A stretch of DNA of 64,000 nucleotides, from assembly GCF_020144925.1 (NCBI RefSeq), contig NZ_NSLC01000012.1, forward strand, positions 62,001 to 126,000. The letters run 5' to 3'. This DNA comes from Afifella sp. IM 167 (lineage in GTDB: Bacteria > Pseudomonadota > Alphaproteobacteria > Rhizobiales > Afifellaceae). Positions within the stretch are counted from its first letter, which is position 1, and each line of letters starts with the position of its first letter. The position numbers and the translations under genes were made by a program. Under the pieces are notes generated by a model. It was not told where the DNA came from, ran no database searches, and was given only the letters and a program-made list of their open reading frames with translations. Shown here one piece after another: positions 30,418 to 39,296 of this stretch.

Positions 30418-31514
30418 CCGACGCGCCCCAGAAAAAGCCCCAGCCCGCCGGCGGTCGCGCCGGCATGCGCAAAGAGCTGCCGGAGCACTTCAAGGCCTAC
30501 CGGCATGTCTGGGTCTTCATCGAATACGAACACGGAGCGATCCATCCGGTGTCGCTGGAGCTGCTCGGCGAGGGCCGCAAGCTCGCCGACAAGCTCGGCG
30601 TGGAGCTCGCCGGCCTCCTGGTCGGCGGCGACCGCGAAGAGCTTCTGGCCGCTGCCGGCGAATGCTGGGAGCACGGGGCGGATCTCACCTATCTGATCGC
30701 CGACCCGATCCTGGAGCACTACCGCAACCAGCCCTACACCAAGGCGCTGACCGACCTCGTCAACACCTTCAAGCCGGAGATCCTTCTTCTGGGCGCCACC
30801 ACGCTCGGACGCGACCTCGCCGGCTCCGTGGCGACGACGCTGGCGACCGGGCTGACGGCCGACTGCACGGAGCTCGCCATCGACGACGAGCGCTCGCTGG
30901 CGGCGACGCGCCCGACATTCGGCGGCTCGCTGCTGTGCACCATCCACACCCTCAACTTCCGCCCGCAGATGGCGACGGTGCGCCCGCGCGTCATGGCGAT
31001 GCCGCAGCGCGAGGCCGGCAGAACCGGCCGCGTCGTGGAGCATCCGCTCGACATGCGCGAGGAGGACATCGTCACCAAGGTCCTGCGCTTCATCGCCGAC
31101 CGCGATTCCAATGAGGTGCAGCTCGCTTATGCCGATATCGTCGTCGCCGGCGGGCTCGGCCTGCGCTCGGCGGAGAATTTCCAGTTGGTGAAGGATCTCG
31201 CTCGGGTGCTGGGGGCCGAATACGGCGGCTCGCGCCCGCTGGTGCAGAAGGGCTGGATCACCTCCGACCGGCAGATCGGTCAGACCGGCAAGACCATCCG
31301 GCCGAAGCTCTACATCGCCGCCGGCATCTCCGGCGCGATCCAGCACCGTGTGGGTGTGGAGGGCGCCGACATGATCCTGGCGATCAATACCGACCCCAAC
31401 GCCCCGATTCTCGACTTTGCCCATCTCGCCATCGTCGCCGACGCGCTCGAGGTGCTTCCCGCCCTGACGCGGGCATTCTCGCGGCGCCTCTCGGTCAACC
31501 GCCTCGCCGGATAG
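30414..31514 (+). CDS. fixB: electron transfer flavoprotein alpha subunit FixB
   Basis: 366 residues from the ATG at 30414, which overlaps the fixA stop (ATGA) and sits 7 bases from AGGAGG; an ATG two codons earlier is too close to that site. A FixB-type N-terminal extension of about 30 residues precedes [19 protein letters not shown]. The FAD-binding C-terminal part contains the [23 protein letters not shown] region (GKT-type ETF-alpha motif). Confidence 0.95.
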   Translation: MTDAPQKKPQPAGGRAGMRKELPEHFKAYRHVWVFIEYEHGAIHPVSLELLGEGRKLADKLGVELAGLLVGGDREELLAAAGECWEHGADLTYLIADPILEHYRNQPYTKALTDLVNTFKPEILLLGATTLGRDLAGSVATTLATGLTADCTELAIDDERSLAATRPTFGGSLLCTIHTLNFRPQMATVRPRVMAMPQREAGRTGRVVEHPLDMREEDIVTKVLRFIADRDSNEVQLAYADIVVAGGLGLRSAENFQLVKDLARVLGAEYGGSRPLVQKGWITSDRQIGQTGKTIRPKLYIAAGISGAIQHRVGVEGADMILAINTDPNAPILDFAHLAIVADALEVLPALTRAFSRRLSVNRLAG

Positions 31515-31524
31515 GAGACAGAAA

Positions 31525-32832
31525 ATGGTCGAAGAACGCTTCGATGCCATCGTCGTCGGTGCCGGGCCTTCGGGCAATGCCGCCGCCTACACCATGGCGA
31601 AGGAGGGGCTGAAGGTCCTGCAGCTGGAGCGGGGGGAATATCCCGGCTCCAAGAACGTGCAGGGCGCCATCCTCTACGCCGACGCGCTGGAAAAGCTCAT
31701 CCCGGGCTTTCGCGAGGATGCGCCGCTGGAGCGCCACATCATCGAGCAGCGCATGTGGATGCTCGACGACACCTCCTATACGGGCGTGCATTACCGCTCG
31801 GAGGACTTCAACGAGGAACGGCCCAACCGCTACACCATCATCCGCGCCCAGTTCGACAAGTGGTTCAGCCAGAAGGTCCGCGAGGCCGGCGCCACCGTCA
31901 TCTGCGAGACGACGGTGAAGGAACTCATCCGCAACACCCAGGGCAAGGTCATCGGTGTCCTGACGGACCGGGACGAGGGCGCCGTCATGGCCGACGTCGT
32001 GGTGCTCGCCGAGGGCGTCAACGGTCTGGTCGGACAGCGCGCCGGGCTGCGCGACGAGCTGAAGCCGGACACGGTCGCCCTGGCGGTGAAGGAGATGCAT
32101 TTCCTGCCGCGCGAGACGATCGAGGCGCGCTTCAACCTGAAGGGGGACGAGGGCGCCGTCATCGAGGCGATGGGCACCGTCACCTCGGGGATGACCGGCA
32201 CCGCCTTCCTCTACACCAACCAGGAATCGATCTCCGTCGGCATCGGCTGCCTCGTCTCCGACTTCAAGGAAAGCGGCGAGGCGCCCTATGCGCTCCTGGA
32301 GAAGTTCAAGGCGCATCCGGCGATCCGGCCGCTTCTCGCCGGCTCGGAGGTGAAGGAATATGCCGCCCACCTCATCCCGGAAGGCGGATACAACGCCATC
32401 CCCTCGCTCTTCGGCGAGGGCTGGGTGATCGTCGGCGATGCCGGCCAGTTCGTGAATGCGGCGCACCGCGAGGGCTCCAACCTGGCGATGACCACGGGGC
32501 GGATCGCCGGCGAGACGATCGTGCGCCTCAACCGCACGCGGCAGGAATTCAGCGCGACCAACCTGGCGCTCTACAAGAAGCGGCTGGAAGAGACCTTCGT
32601 GCTGAAGGACCTCAAAAAGTACCGCAAGCTGCCGGGCTTCCTGCACGGCAACAAGAAGGCACTCTTCGGCCTTTATCCGCAGCTCGTCTCCAAGGCGGCG
32701 CAGACCTGGTTCCGCGTCGACGGCACCGACAAGCGTTCCAAGGAGAAGGAGATCATGGCCGCCTTCCGCAAGAGCCGCGGGCTCGGCGGGCTTCTGGGCG
32801 ACGCCTACAGACTGGCGAGGGCATGGCGATGA
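31525..32832 (+). CDS. fixC: FixC, flavoprotein quinone oxidoreductase of the Fix complex
   Basis: 435 residues, ETF-ubiquinone oxidoreductase family. The N-terminal dinucleotide fold is [39 protein letters not shown] is the second FAD contact. FixC is the membrane-associated subunit passing the exergonic electron to quinone. It starts 10 bases after fixB with AGGAGACAG, and its stop overlaps the fixX start. Confidence 0.96.
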   Translation: MVEERFDAIVVGAGPSGNAAAYTMAKEGLKVLQLERGEYPGSKNVQGAILYADALEKLIPGFREDAPLERHIIEQRMWMLDDTSYTGVHYRSEDFNEERPNRYTIIRAQFDKWFSQKVREAGATVICETTVKELIRNTQGKVIGVLTDRDEGAVMADVVVLAEGVNGLVGQRAGLRDELKPDTVALAVKEMHFLPRETIEARFNLKGDEGAVIEAMGTVTSGMTGTAFLYTNQESISVGIGCLVSDFKESGEAPYALLEKFKAHPAIRPLLAGSEVKEYAAHLIPEGGYNAIPSLFGEGWVIVGDAGQFVNAAHREGSNLAMTTGRIAGETIVRLNRTRQEFSATNLALYKKRLEETFVLKDLKKYRKLPGFLHGNKKALFGLYPQLVSKAAQTWFRVDGTDKRSKEKEIMAAFRKSRGLGGLLGDAYRLARAWR

Positions 32833-33167
32833 CAAGAACTTCCGAGAAGGCGAATGCCGCGACGACAGGGGCAGAGACGGGGGAAAGCGTGAAGGTCGAG
32901 GAAAAGCTCTATTACAACCGGTTCGTGGTGGATGCGGGCCGCCCGCATGTGAAGGTAAAGCCTCACGAAATGCCCACCGAGGCGCTGCTTGCCCTGACGC
33001 GCATGTGCCCGGCGGGCTGCTACGCCCTCAACGACAAGGGGCAGGTGGAAGTCACCCCCGACGGCTGCATGGAATGCGGCACATGCCGGATCGTCTGTGC
33101 GGACACCGGCGACATCGAATGGAACTATCCGCGCGGCGGCTTCGGCATCCTCTTCAAGTTCGGATAG
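32829..33167 (+). CDS. fixX: ferredoxin-like subunit FixX
   Basis: 112 residues with an unusually long N-terminal leader of about 24 residues before [10 protein letters not shown]. The cluster ligands lie in [10 protein letters not shown] and [11 protein letters not shown], the FixX pattern. ATG at 32829 overlaps the fixC stop (ATGA); an ATG two codons earlier is possible. A 7-bp GC stem (33194-33210) without a U-run follows and may mark the end of the operon. Confidence 0.93.
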   Translation: MTRTSEKANAATTGAETGESVKVEEKLYYNRFVVDAGRPHVKVKPHEMPTEALLALTRMCPAGCYALNDKGQVEVTPDGCMECGTCRIVCADTGDIEWNYPRGGFGILFKFG

Positions 33168-33223
33168 GACGGCCCGGGGACAATGAAATTGGCGGGCCGC
33201 GCCGCGGCCCCCCATATCAGGGC

Positions 33224-33979
33224 ATGGTTGCTTTTCCCGAAGACGAAGACTTCTCGCGGTTTTCCGTCCCGGAGGGCTGCCGCGTCTATGCTTTCGGCGA
33301 CATCCACGGCCGGTTCGATCTTCTCGGCGAACTCCATCAGGCGATGGAGGCCGATCTTCAGGCGAGGCCGGTCGACGAATGCGTCGAGGTCTTCGTCGGC
33401 GACTATGTCGACCGCGGCCCGGATTCTGAAAAGGTGCTTCGGTTTCTCGCCGATTCTTCCTCGGTCTGCGGGCGGCGCGTCTGTCTCAAGGGCAATCACG
33501 AAGACATTCTGATCCGGGCGCTGCGCGAGCCGGAACTCCTCACCTACTGGCTCGGCCAAGGGGGAGCCGCGACGATGCTCTCCTTCGGGGTCGAGCCGCC
33601 GCGCAATGCGCGCCCTGCGACGCTCGAAAACTGCCGGGACGCGCTTGCCATGGCGCTCGGTCCCGACCTCTCGGCCTTTCTCGGCGGCCTCGATACGATG
33701 GAGCGGATCGGCGATTATCTCTTCGTGCATGCCGGCATTAACCCCGGCCGGCCGCTGGAAGAGCAGGAAGAGCAGGATCTCGTCTGGATCCGGGAGCCTT
33801 TTCTTTCGAGCCAGAAGGACTTCGGCTTTTGCGTCGTCCACGGCCATACGCCGCGCGAGCGCCAGCGCGTGCACGCCAACCGCATCAATCTCGACACCGG
33901 CGCCTTTTCTACAGGGATTTTGACCTGCGTGGCGCTGGAGCGGAGCTCGCGCCGGTTTCTGGCGACGAAGCGCGGCTGA
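33224..33979 (+). CDS. calcineurin-like metallophosphoesterase (Ser/Thr phosphatase type)
   Basis: 251 residues with the full metal-site set: FGDIHGRFD (about 24-32), VGDYVDRGPDS, LKGNHE and VHAGINPG, plus VVHGHTP near the C-terminus. These match PP1/ApaH-type bacterial phosphoesterases; the substrate (phosphoprotein or dinucleotide) is not clear. It lies 56 bases after fixX with no NifA site of its own, so it may be read through from the fix operon or be unrelated. Convergent with the menA-like gene. Confidence 0.82.
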   Translation: MVAFPEDEDFSRFSVPEGCRVYAFGDIHGRFDLLGELHQAMEADLQARPVDECVEVFVGDYVDRGPDSEKVLRFLADSSSVCGRRVCLKGNHEDILIRALREPELLTYWLGQGGAATMLSFGVEPPRNARPATLENCRDALAMALGPDLSAFLGGLDTMERIGDYLFVHAGINPGRPLEEQEEQDLVWIREPFLSSQKDFGFCVVHGHTPRERQRVHANRINLDTGAFSTGILTCVALERSSRRFLATKRG

Positions 33980-33992
33980 GCTTTCTCAGCCG
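33973..33992. terminator. hairpin shared by convergent genes
   Basis: CGGCTGAG and CTCAGCCG form a perfect 8-bp stem with a 4-base loop spanning the stop codons of both the metallophosphoesterase and the menA-like gene. There is no strong U-run on either strand, so terminator function is tentative. Confidence 0.4.
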
Positions 33993-34894
33993 ATGATGAC
34001 GAGGCCGATCGAGGCGGAGGCGCAGAGCGCCATCTGGAAGGCGGCGGTGCGCGCCAGACACTGGTTGAAATCCACCGGCAGATGCGCCGCGGAGAAATCG
34101 CGCTGCGCCTTCCGCGCCAGGGGAATTGCGACAACACCCAGGAGCACGCCCGGAAAGCCGAGCAGCGAGAGGCAGAAGAGCACGGCGAAGCTTGCCCATA
34201 GGAGCAGCCCATAGAGGCGGTTCGCCCCGTCCGGGCCGACGCGGATCGCCAGCGTCTGGCGGCCGGCGAGGGTGTCCGTCTCGCGGTCGCGGGTGTTGTT
34301 GACGAGTAGCACGGCGGCCGCCGGCAGGCCGACGACGAGGCCGAAAAGGACGGCTGCGAGGTCAACCCATCCCGTCTGCAGATAGAAGCTGCCGGCCACG
34401 GCGACGAGGCCAAAAAAGGCGATGACGAAGGCTTCGCCCCAGGGGCTGCGGGAGATCGGCCAGGGGCCGGAGGAATAGGCGTAGCCGGCGATCAGGGAGA
34501 GGATGCCGATCGCCATGATCGGCAGGCCGCCGACGGCGACGAGATAGATCCCCCCGACAGCTGCGAGACCGAAGGCGATATGGGCGGCGGTGAAGACCTG
34601 ACGCGGGCTCGCCCAGCCCTTCTGGGTGATGCGGGCCGGGCCGACGCGGTCGATCTGGTCCGTGCCGTTGACGGCATCGGCGGCGTCGTTGTTGAGGTTG
34701 GTGCCGATCTGGATGGCGATGGCGGCGAGCATCGTCACGATGGCGACGGGCACGTCGATCCGGCTCGTCTCCGCGAGCGCCAGCACCAGGCCCGCCAGAA
34801 CCGGCGATACCGAGAGGCTGAGGGTGTGCGGCCTTGCGGCCTGCCACCAGATGGCGAATGCGGATGGTCTTTCTGCCGTCATGGAGCCGTTCAT
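33986..34894 (-). CDS. menA: MenA-like UbiA-family prenyltransferase
   Basis: 302 residues from the second in-frame ATG; about eight hydrophobic segments. Two Asp-rich catalytic sites are visible: TNLNNDAADAVNGTD (NDxxD) and LLVNNTRDRETD (NNxRDxxxD), the latter characteristic of 1,4-dihydroxy-2-naphthoate prenyltransferase of menaquinone synthesis. Most alphaproteobacteria rely on ubiquinone, and no other men gene is nearby, so the true acceptor is uncertain. An ATG 18 codons upstream (34948) is a possible longer start. Confidence 0.7.
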   Translation of the reverse strand: MNGSMTAERPSAFAIWWQAARPHTLSLSVSPVLAGLVLALAETSRIDVPVAIVTMLAAIAIQIGTNLNNDAADAVNGTDQIDRVGPARITQKGWASPRQVFTAAHIAFGLAAVGGIYLVAVGGLPIMAIGILSLIAGYAYSSGPWPISRSPWGEAFVIAFFGLVAVAGSFYLQTGWVDLAAVLFGLVVGLPAAAVLLVNNTRDRETDTLAGRQTLAIRVGPDGANRLYGLLLWASFAVLFCLSLLGFPGVLLGVVAIPLARKAQRDFSAAHLPVDFNQCLARTAAFQMALCASASIGLVIIG

Positions 34895-35071
34895 CGTTGA
34901 AGCCCTGCGAAGCCGAGAAGCTGCCGCGCTGTCAAGCAAGGCAGACACATTCCTAGAGGGATCGGGGCGTCAGATACAGAGGCGGCGCGCAAACGGTCAA
35001 CGCGCATCCTGTCCCGGGGCGAGAAGTCGGCGTTGCCCCGGCCCGCCAAGATGCAAAAGGCGGACAAGCAA

Positions 35072-35096
35072 AAGGGGCCGGCGGTGCCGGCCCCTT
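35072..35096 (-). terminator. intrinsic terminator of csbD
   Basis: An 11-bp stem (AAGGGGCCGGC with its complement, loop of 3) lies about 40 bases after the csbD stop. On the minus strand it runs into TTTTGCTT, a short U-run. Confidence 0.8.
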
Positions 35097-35134
35097 GAGA
35101 GATTGTTGTGGCTCGGCCCGAAGGCCGTGCCCGG

Positions 35135-35332
35135 TCAGTGGCGGGCGAGCCAGGCGTCGATCTCCTTCTCCGCCTCGTCCTTGGCGATGCCGTAGCGCTC
35201 CTGGATCTTGCCGGCGAGCACTTCACGGTTGCCCTCGACCTGGTCGAGCTCGTCGTCCGTGAGCTTGCCCCACTGCGTGCGGGCGTTGCCCTTGAACTGC
35301 TTCCAGTTGCCTTCCACACGATCCCAATTCAT
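35135..35332 (-). CDS. CsbD-family stress protein
   Basis: 65 residues beginning MNWDRVEGNWKQFKGNARTQ, the standard CsbD start; a GTG four codons upstream is less likely because GGAGA is well placed for the ATG. CsbD proteins are small, hydrophilic and induced by general stress; molecular role unknown. An EcfG-type promoter lies about 33 bases upstream and a terminator follows, so it is a one-gene unit of the stress regulon. Confidence 0.93.
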   Translation of the reverse strand: MNWDRVEGNWKQFKGNARTQWGKLTDDELDQVEGNREVLAGKIQERYGIAKDEAEKEIDAWLARH

Positions 35333-35364
35333 GACGTTCTCCACATCGGTTGATCTGAATGGAA

Positions 35365-35390
35365 AACGGAATCGCTCGGCTGACGGTTCC
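35365..35390 (-). promoter_or_regulatory. EcfG-dependent promoter of csbD
   Basis: On the minus strand GGAAC (35390-35386), 17 bases, then CGTTTT (35368-35363). This matches the general stress response consensus GGAAC-N16/17-CGTT exactly and lies just upstream of csbD. Confidence 0.8.
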
Positions 35391-35454
35391 GGGCCTGCAG
35401 GTTCGCCGGCCGGAGTTTTTGCTCAACCGGCTAAGCGAGAGCCCGCCCTAAAGG

Positions 35455-36381
35455 CTACTCGATCTCCTCTTTCACCTGCGCGTAGGCGAGCATGGCAAAC
35501 AGGGCCGTGCCGCCCAGAATGTTGCCGAGCAGCACCGGCACGGTGAAGCCCCACAGCATGTGCAGGATGCCGATTTCGCCATGCGCGACGAGCAGGAAGG
35601 CTTCCACGCTGCCGGCGATGATGTGGGTGAACTCGGAAATGGCGATCATGTAGGTGAAGAGCAGGATGACGAGGAACTCGCTGCCTTTGGCGCTGGGCAA
35701 AATCCAGACGATGGCGGCGATGAGGAAGCCGGCGCCGATGGCGCGCACGAACATCTCCAGCCAGCCCTTGTCCATCATCTCCCGGCTGATCTCGAGCATG
35801 GTGCTGAGGACCTCCGGCACGGTGCCCGGCAGGGCGGCGTTGAAGGCGGCCACACCGATCGTGCCGACCATGTTGGCGATGAAGACAACGCTCCACAGCC
35901 GCACGACGCAGAGAAGGTTCGTGCGGTTGAACTCCGCCGCAAGCGGCAGGATCGCGGTGATGGTGTTCTCGGTAAAGAGCTGCTGGCGGGCGAGAATGAC
36001 GATCAGGAAGCCGACCGTGTAGCCGAAATTCTCCACCAGCGGCCGCCAGGGCGCGTCCGGCAGGTGATGGCGCAGCACGGCCTCCGCGAGCAGGGAGAAT
36101 CCGATCGACAAGCCTGCGGCAAGCCCCGACCACCATAGAGAGGAAATTGGCCGTTCCATCTCCTCTTCGCCTTCCTGGCGGACGATCTCGTAGATAGCGG
36201 GGACGGACAGGCGCACGCGCTCCTGCACGCTCTCGGCCTCGCGCGCGGTGAGGCCGGAGGAATCGTGAGCGCGGCCCTCGCGGCCGTTGGCACGCTCAAG
36301 CCGGGTCTGGCGGGGTGTGGCGTCGGTTGACCCTGGGGGGTGGCGATCGTTGCGGAGAGGTGCCTCTTCGTCATTGCTCAC
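35455..36381 (-). CDS. formate/nitrite transporter-family membrane protein (YfdC-like)
   Basis: 308 residues: an 80-residue charged cytoplasmic N-terminus followed by six hydrophobic segments of the FNT pentameric channel fold (WWSGLAAGLSIGFSLLAEA ... GFTVPVLLGNILGGTALFA). The long N-terminal region places it with the YfdC branch rather than with FocA or NirC; substrate unknown. It is divergent from the 132-residue protein gene. No EcfG site was found on its side of the gap. Confidence 0.83.
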   Translation of the reverse strand: MSNDEEAPLRNDRHPPGSTDATPRQTRLERANGREGRAHDSSGLTAREAESVQERVRLSVPAIYEIVRQEGEEEMERPISSLWWSGLAAGLSIGFSLLAEAVLRHHLPDAPWRPLVENFGYTVGFLIVILARQQLFTENTITAILPLAAEFNRTNLLCVVRLWSVVFIANMVGTIGVAAFNAALPGTVPEVLSTMLEISREMMDKGWLEMFVRAIGAGFLIAAIVWILPSAKGSEFLVILLFTYMIAISEFTHIIAGSVEAFLLVAHGEIGILHMLWGFTVPVLLGNILGGTALFAMLAYAQVKEEIE

Positions 36382-36511
36382 AGGTGCGGTCCTTGATGGT
36401 GAAAGTCCGGCGATGGCGGAAATCCGGCGCCAGCGCCGGCAAGTGTCTCTTGGAGATCTCGGAACAAGCTTCCGGCCGGCAGCATTCTGCTCCCGTAAGG
36501 AGAAAGCTGAG

Positions 36512-36910
36512 ATGACTGAACGCCATGACGGGCCCGGTGTTCCGACTGCCGCCGACTATGCGGTCGGGGGAGATGCGGACGAGCCGGGCTTTTCCCAGCC
36601 GATCACGCTCGACGACATGGAGGCTCTCGCTCACTCCGCCCGCGGCAGCCTGGAGGCTCGGCGCGAGACGCTGAAAGCGATGGTGGGGGAGCTTGAAGTG
36701 CGCCGCTCGATCGATCGCGGCAATGAAATGGACCCGCTGATCGCGCGGGGCAGGGAGCTTCTGTCCGCCCTTTCGGCGGAAGGAACGGGCGAAGGCGACC
36801 CGGAGGCCTATGGTCTTGCCCCGGAGGATCGTCTGACGCGCCCGGACGAGATTATCGAGCGCCGTGAGGAAGAGGCGCGCGAGGAACGGGGCGAGGCCGA
36901 AAAGAAGTGA
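36512..36910 (+). CDS. conserved hypothetical acidic protein
   Basis: 132 residues, hydrophilic, rich in Glu and Arg, no membrane segment; the C-terminal 35 residues (RPDEIIERREEEAREERGE region) are strongly charged and probably helical. No family recognised. The ATG has AAGGAGA upstream. A partial EcfG-like element (GGAAC at 36461, then CATT after 17 bases) precedes it, and its neighbours are stress genes, so a stress role is possible but only inferred. Confidence 0.65.
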   Translation: MTERHDGPGVPTAADYAVGGDADEPGFSQPITLDDMEALAHSARGSLEARRETLKAMVGELEVRRSIDRGNEMDPLIARGRELLSALSAEGTGEGDPEAYGLAPEDRLTRPDEIIERREEEAREERGEAEKK

Positions 36911-36993
36911 AGCCGGCCCGAAAAAGCCTGAATTGTCCGGGCATGCCGGCGCCAGAAAAGAGAAAGGAAATGGCCGCGAGTCGGCCGAACTGA

Positions 36994-37215
36994 ATGGGTC
37001 AACAATTTCACAAGGGCCAGCGGGTCGAATGGCGCTGGGGCGCGGCTGTCAGCAAGGGCCGCGTCGTCGAAATCTACAAGCAGCCTGTCCGGCGAACCCT
37101 GGAAGGCCACGAGATCGTGCGCCTCGCCGACGAGGAGAATCCGGCCTACCTGATCGAGCAGGAGGACGAGAGCCGGATCATGAAGTCGCAGAGCGAGCTG
37201 TTGAAAGCCGGTTGA
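36994..37215 (+). CDS. DUF2945 / HVA1 family Tudor-like protein
   Basis: 73 residues, MGQQFHKGQRVEWRWGAAVSKG, with the whole sequence fitting the hypervirulence-associated (HVA1, DUF2945) small SH3/Tudor-like barrel. Such proteins are common near stress genes in rhizobia; biochemical role unknown. The diacylglycerol-kinase-like gene starts 35 bases after it and is likely cotranscribed. Confidence 0.8.
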   Translation: MGQQFHKGQRVEWRWGAAVSKGRVVEIYKQPVRRTLEGHEIVRLADEENPAYLIEQEDESRIMKSQSELLKAG

Positions 37216-37250
37216 ACGGCCCGGATGAGCCGGGGTGGGGGGAGCATCTG

Positions 37251-38249
37251 GTGTCCAACGAGGGTGACGACGGAGAGGACGCGCCGAGCCGCGTGGACGC
37301 GCCCCTGAGGATCGCTCTCGTCCTCAATTCGGATTCAGGCAGTCTCAAGGGCTGCGAGCGTTCCCTCGGTTACCGGATCGCCGGCGTTTTCGAGGCTGCT
37401 GGCCACAGCGTGGCCATGCACTGGGAAGGCGGCGCGGGCGCCATCGAGGCGATGAAGGCCCGCTTCGTGGACGAGGAGATCGACGCCGTGGTCGTCGGCG
37501 GCGGCGACGGCAGCGTGTCCTTCGCCGCCAGCGAAGCCTTCCGCAGCGGCAAGACGCTCGGCATCCTGCCGCTCGGGACGATGAACCTGTTCGCGCGATC
37601 CCTCGGCGTGCCGCTGGACATGATGGAAGCGGCCGAGGCGCTTGCCCGGGGCGCGCCCGCCGATGTCGATATCGCCGAGGTGAATGGGCGCCTCTTCGTC
37701 CACCATGTGACGCTCGGCCTGCATCCGAAAATGATCCGTCTGCGCGAACAGCTCAGCTATGGCTCGCGCGTCGGCAAGATGCTCGCCAGCGCCAAGGCGC
37801 TGCGGATGGCGCTCCGGCGTCCACCACTCATTCGCGCACAGATCGACGCCGCTGGCGAGAGACGCGACATCACCACCCCGGTCCTCGTCGTGAGCAACGA
37901 TCCGCTCGGGGAGGGCCATCTTCCCTATGCAGACGATCCGCGCGCGGCGCGGCTGGGGCTCTACTTCGCAACTTCGCGCAAATGGACGGATCTTCTGGAG
38001 ATCGCGGCCGCCTTCGGACTCGGACGGCTCGTCGGCAGTTCGGTGGTGGAAGAGAGCGAGGTGAGGGAACTCACGATCGTGCTCCGGCGCAATGAAACAC
38101 GCGCCTCCGTCGATGGCGAAGTGGTGACGCTGAAGAGCCCCCTTCAGATCCGCCAGCATCCGGGCGCGCTTTCCGTGCTCGCGCCGGCGATCGCGGATGA
38201 TGAGGCCGGCTCCAAATCGCTCACCACCGCCGACGAAGACCGGGACTAG
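37251..38249 (+). CDS. diacylglycerol-kinase-like lipid kinase
   Basis: 332 residues from GTG at 37251, 5-7 bases after GGGGGGAGC. The DAGK catalytic domain has VVVGGGDGSVSFAASEA (ATP loop GGGDG, about 80-96) and LGILPLGTMNLFARSLGVP (GTxN-type motif). This is the YegS/DgkB-like soluble family that phosphorylates diacylglycerol, sphingosine-like or glycerolipids. The open frame upstream overlaps the DUF2945 gene and is not used. Confidence 0.82.
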   Translation: MSNEGDDGEDAPSRVDAPLRIALVLNSDSGSLKGCERSLGYRIAGVFEAAGHSVAMHWEGGAGAIEAMKARFVDEEIDAVVVGGGDGSVSFAASEAFRSGKTLGILPLGTMNLFARSLGVPLDMMEAAEALARGAPADVDIAEVNGRLFVHHVTLGLHPKMIRLREQLSYGSRVGKMLASAKALRMALRRPPLIRAQIDAAGERRDITTPVLVVSNDPLGEGHLPYADDPRAARLGLYFATSRKWTDLLEIAAAFGLGRLVGSSVVEESEVRELTIVLRRNETRASVDGEVVTLKSPLQIRQHPGALSVLAPAIADDEAGSKSLTTADEDRD

Positions 38250-38584
38250 AGGACAGGCTTCCGGCCACGAAGGCGCAGCAGCCTTTGCTGCGGCGACGCT
38301 CCGCCTTCAGCATTTGCCCTTGCATCGGTGAAATCGGCCGAAACGAAAATCCTGTTTGTTTTGCAACGCATTGCGCTCCCGCGACGTTGTCCGCGAGAAA
38401 GCCAGGCAAGAGCCGGCTGCGGGCCTGGTCGCATGACCGGCCTGCAAGTGTGTCAGGTGGGGGCGTCACACGCCCGCAGCATCGCCAGACACGAATTGTC
38501 CACCCTCAGAGCGAGGATTGTGACGTTTGCCGGAAGGCAACAGGCTGCGTCCTACCGGCGCAGCGGCAAACCAAGGAGAAAGAC
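38250..38584. other. intergenic region, no gene seen
   Basis: About 335 bases between the lipid kinase and the 44-residue membrane protein. It holds several short GC inverted repeats (for example GCAGCA/TGCTGC near 38277-38293) and a GTGTGACGCC-rich stretch near 38470, but no convincing promoter, RNA or terminator could be identified. Confidence 0.5.
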
Positions 38585-38719
38585 ATGGCCGATCCAGAAA
38601 TCACCGAGACCAGCGCAAGGCAGGGGGACGAGCGTGCCACGAACCGCGTACCGCTGATATGGGGCACGGCGCTGGTTATCGTGGCGCTGGGAGCGATCGC
38701 GCTCTGGTTCGGCCTCTGA
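38585..38719 (+). CDS. small single-span membrane protein
   Basis: 44 residues: a charged N-terminal half (MADPEITETSARQGDERATN) and one hydrophobic segment at the C-terminus (about 24-43). The AAGGAGAAAG ribosome site 4 bases upstream is strong for such a short frame, which supports expression. No family recognised; it lies between the lipid kinase and nepR in the stress block. Confidence 0.6.
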   Translation: MADPEITETSARQGDERATNRVPLIWGTALVIVALGAIALWFGL

Positions 38720-39056
38720 CAGGCTGAAGGGAAGGGCTCCGGCCGGCCGGAAGGCAGGCCGTGACGGGTCGGGGGTCAGCTGGGAAATGCGCCAAATTCC
38801 GCCTCATTTCTATTTGACAAGGCGCGATAGTTCATGGAACCCAAGGCCTGTAAACGTCCCGCTAACCGTTTTCACGCTACCATTCGTTAAGCAGGGTGCC
38901 TTGTTGGCCAAGCGATATGCGCGCGAAGCGCGGCCCGATGAGACATCGCCGATCACCCGGCGTCCGGCCCGTCTGCCGTTCATTGAGCCGGGAAATTTTC
39001 TGTACAGACGGAACCACATGCCTGCGCTCGAATTAACCTCGTACGGAGTTGAATGA
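38720..39056. other. region upstream of nepR-ecfG
   Basis: Contains a perfect 14-bp palindrome (TCCGGCCGGCCGGA, 38738-38751) and two GGAAC elements (38836 and 39010), neither followed by CGTT at 16-17 bases. phyR, often found divergent here in other alphaproteobacteria, is absent. The promoter of nepR-ecfG could not be located with confidence. Confidence 0.5.
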
Positions 39057-39278
39057 ATGGATCAATCAGACCGGGAGGGAAGCGGTCGCTCGCAGGAGGA
39101 CACCATGTTTACCGATGGCAACGGCCATCATAGCAGCATGCACCCGCTTATTCAGAGCCAGATCGGCAAGCATTTGCGTGCAGCCTATGACGATGTGGTG
39201 AATGAGCCGGTTCCGCAGCGCTTTATCGATCTCCTGGAGCAGCTCGAGCAGTCTTCCACCAAGACTCGTCGCAGCTAA
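39057..39278 (+). CDS. nepR: anti-sigma factor NepR
   Basis: 73 residues with the NepR core IGKHLRAAYDDVVNEPVPQRFIDLLEQLE (about 35-65), two helices that clamp EcfG. In the general stress response NepR sequesters EcfG until phosphorylated PhyR captures NepR. It directly precedes ecfG, as in other Hyphomicrobiales. An internal ATG at 39105 would also leave the core intact. Confidence 0.93.
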   Translation: MDQSDREGSGRSQEDTMFTDGNGHHSSMHPLIQSQIGKHLRAAYDDVVNEPVPQRFIDLLEQLEQSSTKTRRS

Positions 39279-39296
39279 GCACCCACCCCATCATAC

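Noticed and set aside
38836-38860. EcfG promoter for nepR (GGAAC at 38836)
   Set aside because: The nearest CGT-like -10 is at 14 bases and reads CGTC; spacing and sequence both miss the consensus. The GGAAC at 39010 also lacks a partner.
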